Shown piece by piece: positions 61,171 through 64,000 of a DNA stretch of 64,000 nucleotides; positions within the stretch are counted from its first letter, which is position 1, and the number at the start of each line of letters is the position of its first letter. Both the position numbers and the translations under genes were made by a program. Source of the DNA: Anniella stebbinsi (taxonomy: Eukaryota; Chordata; Lepidosauria; Squamata; Anniellidae); the NCBI GenBank assembly GCA_029215795.1, contig JARDYH010000005.1, forward strand, positions 43,034,001 through 43,098,000. Reading direction: 5' to 3'. Below the pieces are notes generated by a model. It searched no databases. It was not told where the DNA came from and saw only the letters and a list, made by a program, of their open reading frames with translations.

Positions 61171-62598
61171 TGGACCTCTGAGTGCAGAAACCTGATTTCC
61201 CTCCCGTTTTTAAAGGGGGGGGAATCATATGAACTCTGGGACTCCATGCACAATGGCACTCGCATGGAGGGCCCACTTTGGAGTGGAGAGGGATTCCACC
61301 ACCTGCTGGAAAGGAGGAGCATGCGCTGCTATGCCACCATGCTATTTCAACCCTGTGCCCAGCTGAACTTGTGAATTGGGGTGGGGTGGAGAGATGGGAT
61401 TGATCCAAGGTCATACAGAGGCCCAGCTACAGGCCAAGGCCCAACATTCAGATCTTGTACATATACATTTGCATATGCAAATGTGATGCAACTTGCGTCC
61501 TCTTTTTATGGCGATGCAATGGAGGGACAGGAGCAAGTGATATCTTTTTGCCGCCTCCTTGCTTGTGCTTAAATAATCCCTTCTGAATGAGATTTGTTTC
61601 TTGTCCGCTTCACACCTCCCTTGTCCCCACTTCAGGAGCAGGCACCGAGTGCACATCGGCTGTTTAACGAATCCTGTCTGAGGAATCTCAGCCTGAAACC
61701 CATGTGCTCTAATCCTATTAAATATGCACCAGCTTCCAGAACTTTGCTTCCCCTCTCCCACTGCCCCCACCCCCCACTCCTTCATCCGTCTTATTCTGAG
61801 GCCTTTTCCAGCATGAAAAACCATTGCTCATTTTTGGCAGGCGGCCCTGCAGCTTCCCCCACCAACCCACCCGCGCACCCCCCTTTTTTTTTTTTTGCAG
61901 GGATTTGGGCAATGAATCAGCTACCTGCAGCTGTTTTTTAGCCTGCCACCCAAGTGCAGGAATTTCTAATATTAATGTTGCAATGTACCTTTCCCAAGGA
62001 CTCATCTAAAACAATGTAAAGTCCTTTCTCCACCTCAAACTAATTTTCAGACCGACTTGTGCCTCAGTAAAACGTTTTTTTCTTCTGAAAATTAAGCAAA
62101 GGCTGAGGACTTTTCTTTAAAAAAAGGGGGGGAGAGAGAACTTTCACCATCGCCTCAGTGTTCGATCCCTGGGTGACCTCTCTGGGTGGAGCCTGTGAAA
62201 AGAAAGAAGGGGGAGGGAACAAACTTCATCTGGCTGCTTTTAAACTTAAGTGATGTGTCAAGCTCTGTCATTAACAAGGAAGTTCCTGTGGCTAACATCT
62301 ATTTCGTACCCTGCCCCTTATTCTCAGGGCTGTTAACAGGTGACAGTTTTGTTCAAGCTCTTCTTCTATCATTTTCTCAGTGGCACAAGCTTCACAGCAG
62401 CTTCTGCCAAGTGGAGAGAGTGAGAAAAGGAGAGAGAAAGAGAGGCTGGCTCTGTGAAATCCTGAGTCCCATAAACAGGCAGACACATAGCCCTGAAAGG
62501 CTCAACATCCTTTGGGAAACTAATCTGTTAAATATCACCCTGGGTTTTGCCTGGTAAATAGAAGATGCACGTGTCTTTACAGGTTGGCTATAATGGTA
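61171..62598. other. Non-coding stretch
   Basis: A short family A tail fragment lies at about 61455-61520 (ACATATACATTTGCATATGC, GCGTCCTCTTTTTATGGCG). The remaining open frames lack domains. Confidence 0.5.
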
Positions 62599-62639
62599 AC
62601 ACACACACACACACACACACTTTCCTGACAACACACACA
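62599..62639. repeat. (CA)n microsatellite, interrupted
   Basis: Two CA runs separated by TTTCCTGACAA. Confidence 0.9.
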
Positions 62640-62754
62640 CAATTGCTGCTGTACTCCAGGCCCTGGAAATATCACACAAGGATGTCATGGCACCGCCAAA
62701 CGCAGCCATGTCATCAATCGCTCTCCCTTTGGGGTTGAGCAGGAGATGCGGTGT

Positions 62755-63085
62755 AGGGTGGCTAGGGTTACAGAGGACAGTCCTCTGTTTGGAAGAGCTG
62801 GCAGAGGAAGGTCCTCAATTGGAAGGTGTCCCCTCTTTGAAGTTTGATTTAAAGCTCAAGAACCCTAAGAAGGGAGCACAGGGTCATTGAAGTTGCCCAT
62901 CCACAGTTCACACCTGGACAGCAGACTGAGCGGGCAGGTGTACAGGTCACCAGATCACTTTCTCCACTATGGCACGGAATCTTGTATTTCTATTGAGATA
63001 ATTGTTATTCATTCTAAATTTTATATATACATATACATCTGCATGTGCGAACTTTATGTAAATTATGTCCCCATTTTTGGAAATG
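62755..63085 (+). mobile_element. Repeat family A, copy 3
   Basis: It begins CTAGGGTTACAGAGGACAGT and carries the palindrome CAGAGGACAGTCCTCTG, then AGCAGACTGAGCGGGCAG, CTCCACTATGGCACGGAATC and TATGTCCCCATTTTTGG. It is the least interrupted copy. Confidence 0.72.
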
Positions 63086-63696
63086 TGTAAGCAGCCGCAC
63101 TAGCAGCTAGCAATTGGAAGACCCCAGGTTCAAACCAAATGCAAACCTTCTCCTTACAATCACACTGCATTTTCCTTTGCTCTACAAGCCACCTTGATAA
63201 GGCTCAGCAAATGCTGGGGCAGAACCAGAGCTGCGTACTTCCCCCCTGCCTTGTATAGGCATACATTCTATGCATGGGTAATGGTTGAAAGGGCTTACAT
63301 TTAACTCATAACAGGATCCAGAACTCTAATTCAAAGCAAGCCAAACTACATGTAGGACAGAATACTGAGTTATGAGAATGCTGTTGCACCACCACACAAC
63401 ACAGCTGGGAGATTCTTCTGGTGTGAACTTTGTAAAACTTGCCGCCTCTTAGTGGAGGTACTCCAGCACATGTGGGACGTCTCCACAACATGTCTCCTTC
63501 CCGTGCCAGTATTGCCTCAATTTGGGGGGCAGCACACTGGCATGGAAAGGGGCACCACGTCATGGACTCCATGGTCTTGGGTTTCTAATGTTAACTAAGC
63601 AATGCAAGGGGAGGGGGATTCAGGTAGCAGCCAGGAATGCCAGTCAGTTTCTAGGCCCAATTCAAAGTGTTGGTGGTGTCCTTTAAATGGCTTAGG

Positions 63697-64000
63697 TAGG
63701 CTGACCATATGAAAAGGAGGACAGGGCTCCTGTAACTTTAACAGTTGTAGAGAAAAGGGGATTTCAGCCAGTATCATTTGTATGCAATTAGTTCCTGGTG
63801 ATATTCCCTTTTCATCACAACAGTTAAAGTTGCAGGCACTATACTAGAGTGACCATATACAAAAGAAGGCAGGGCCTCTGCAACTTTAACTGTTGTGATG
63901 AAGAGGGAATTTCACCAGGAACTAATTGCATACAAATGACACTGGCTGAAATTCCCTTTTCTCTACAACTGTTAAAGTTACAGGAGCCCTGTCCTCCTTT
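63697..64000. mobile_element. Dimeric hAT-like MITE, GGTGACCATAT family, cut by window end
   Basis: The left terminus TAGGCTGACCATATG follows GGCTTAGG (63689-63696). The internal terminus TAGAGTGACCATATAC starts at 63846. The right outer terminus lies beyond 64000. It is collinear with the dimer at 28861, including the junction GCAGGCACTATACTAGAG. Confidence 0.85.

Overview
The window is vertebrate chromosomal DNA, most likely from a squamate reptile (lizard or snake). It carries one protein-coding gene, SOX9, on the plus strand, in a large gene-free flank. The reptilian assignment rests on a SOX9 protein close to the amniote form, CR1 3' ends with octamer tails, an L2-type LINE with an (ATT)n tail, a Dong/R4-type LINE end in a TAA repeat, tRNA-derived SINEs, many microsatellites and very abundant non-autonomous DNA transposons. 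Species cannot be fixed from sequence alone.

Layout. 1-5.7 kb holds simple repeats, a SINE hit by a short hairpin transposon, and a GC-rich 1.8-kb foldback element (3904-5713) built of five 242-bp hairpin units. 5.7-10 kb is AT-rich with microsatellites. 10-15.5 kb is mostly single-copy and a candidate SOX9 regulatory flank. The promoter (15.5-15.64 kb) has a TATA-like box and two CCAAT boxes in inverted orientation. SOX9 has three coding exons (16130-16560, 18482-18735, 19602-20428), GT-AG introns, and a 3' UTR of about 2.45 kb ending near 22.88 kb. The joined frame is 503 codons plus stop. From 26 kb to the end, ordinary genes are absent and transposons are dense, often nested.

The transposon part is the unusual part. 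Three elements (3904-5713, 34797-35987, 41879-42562) share TAGGG-TGTG type ends and, in two cases, clear 8-bp target duplications typical of hAT transposons. Their interiors differ greatly, yet all fold back on themselves, and two are arrays of hairpins around the core GGTGATGACATCACC. A second hAT-like family (TAGGGTGACCATAT ends) occurs six times, including dimeric forms whose target duplications show that the dimer moved as one unit. Other families show layered insertions whose order can be read from their target duplications.

SOX9 is an HMG-box transcription factor of cartilage, testis and neural crest. No second protein-coding gene, tRNA, rRNA or CRISPR array was found. All RT-like frames are broken LINE remnants.
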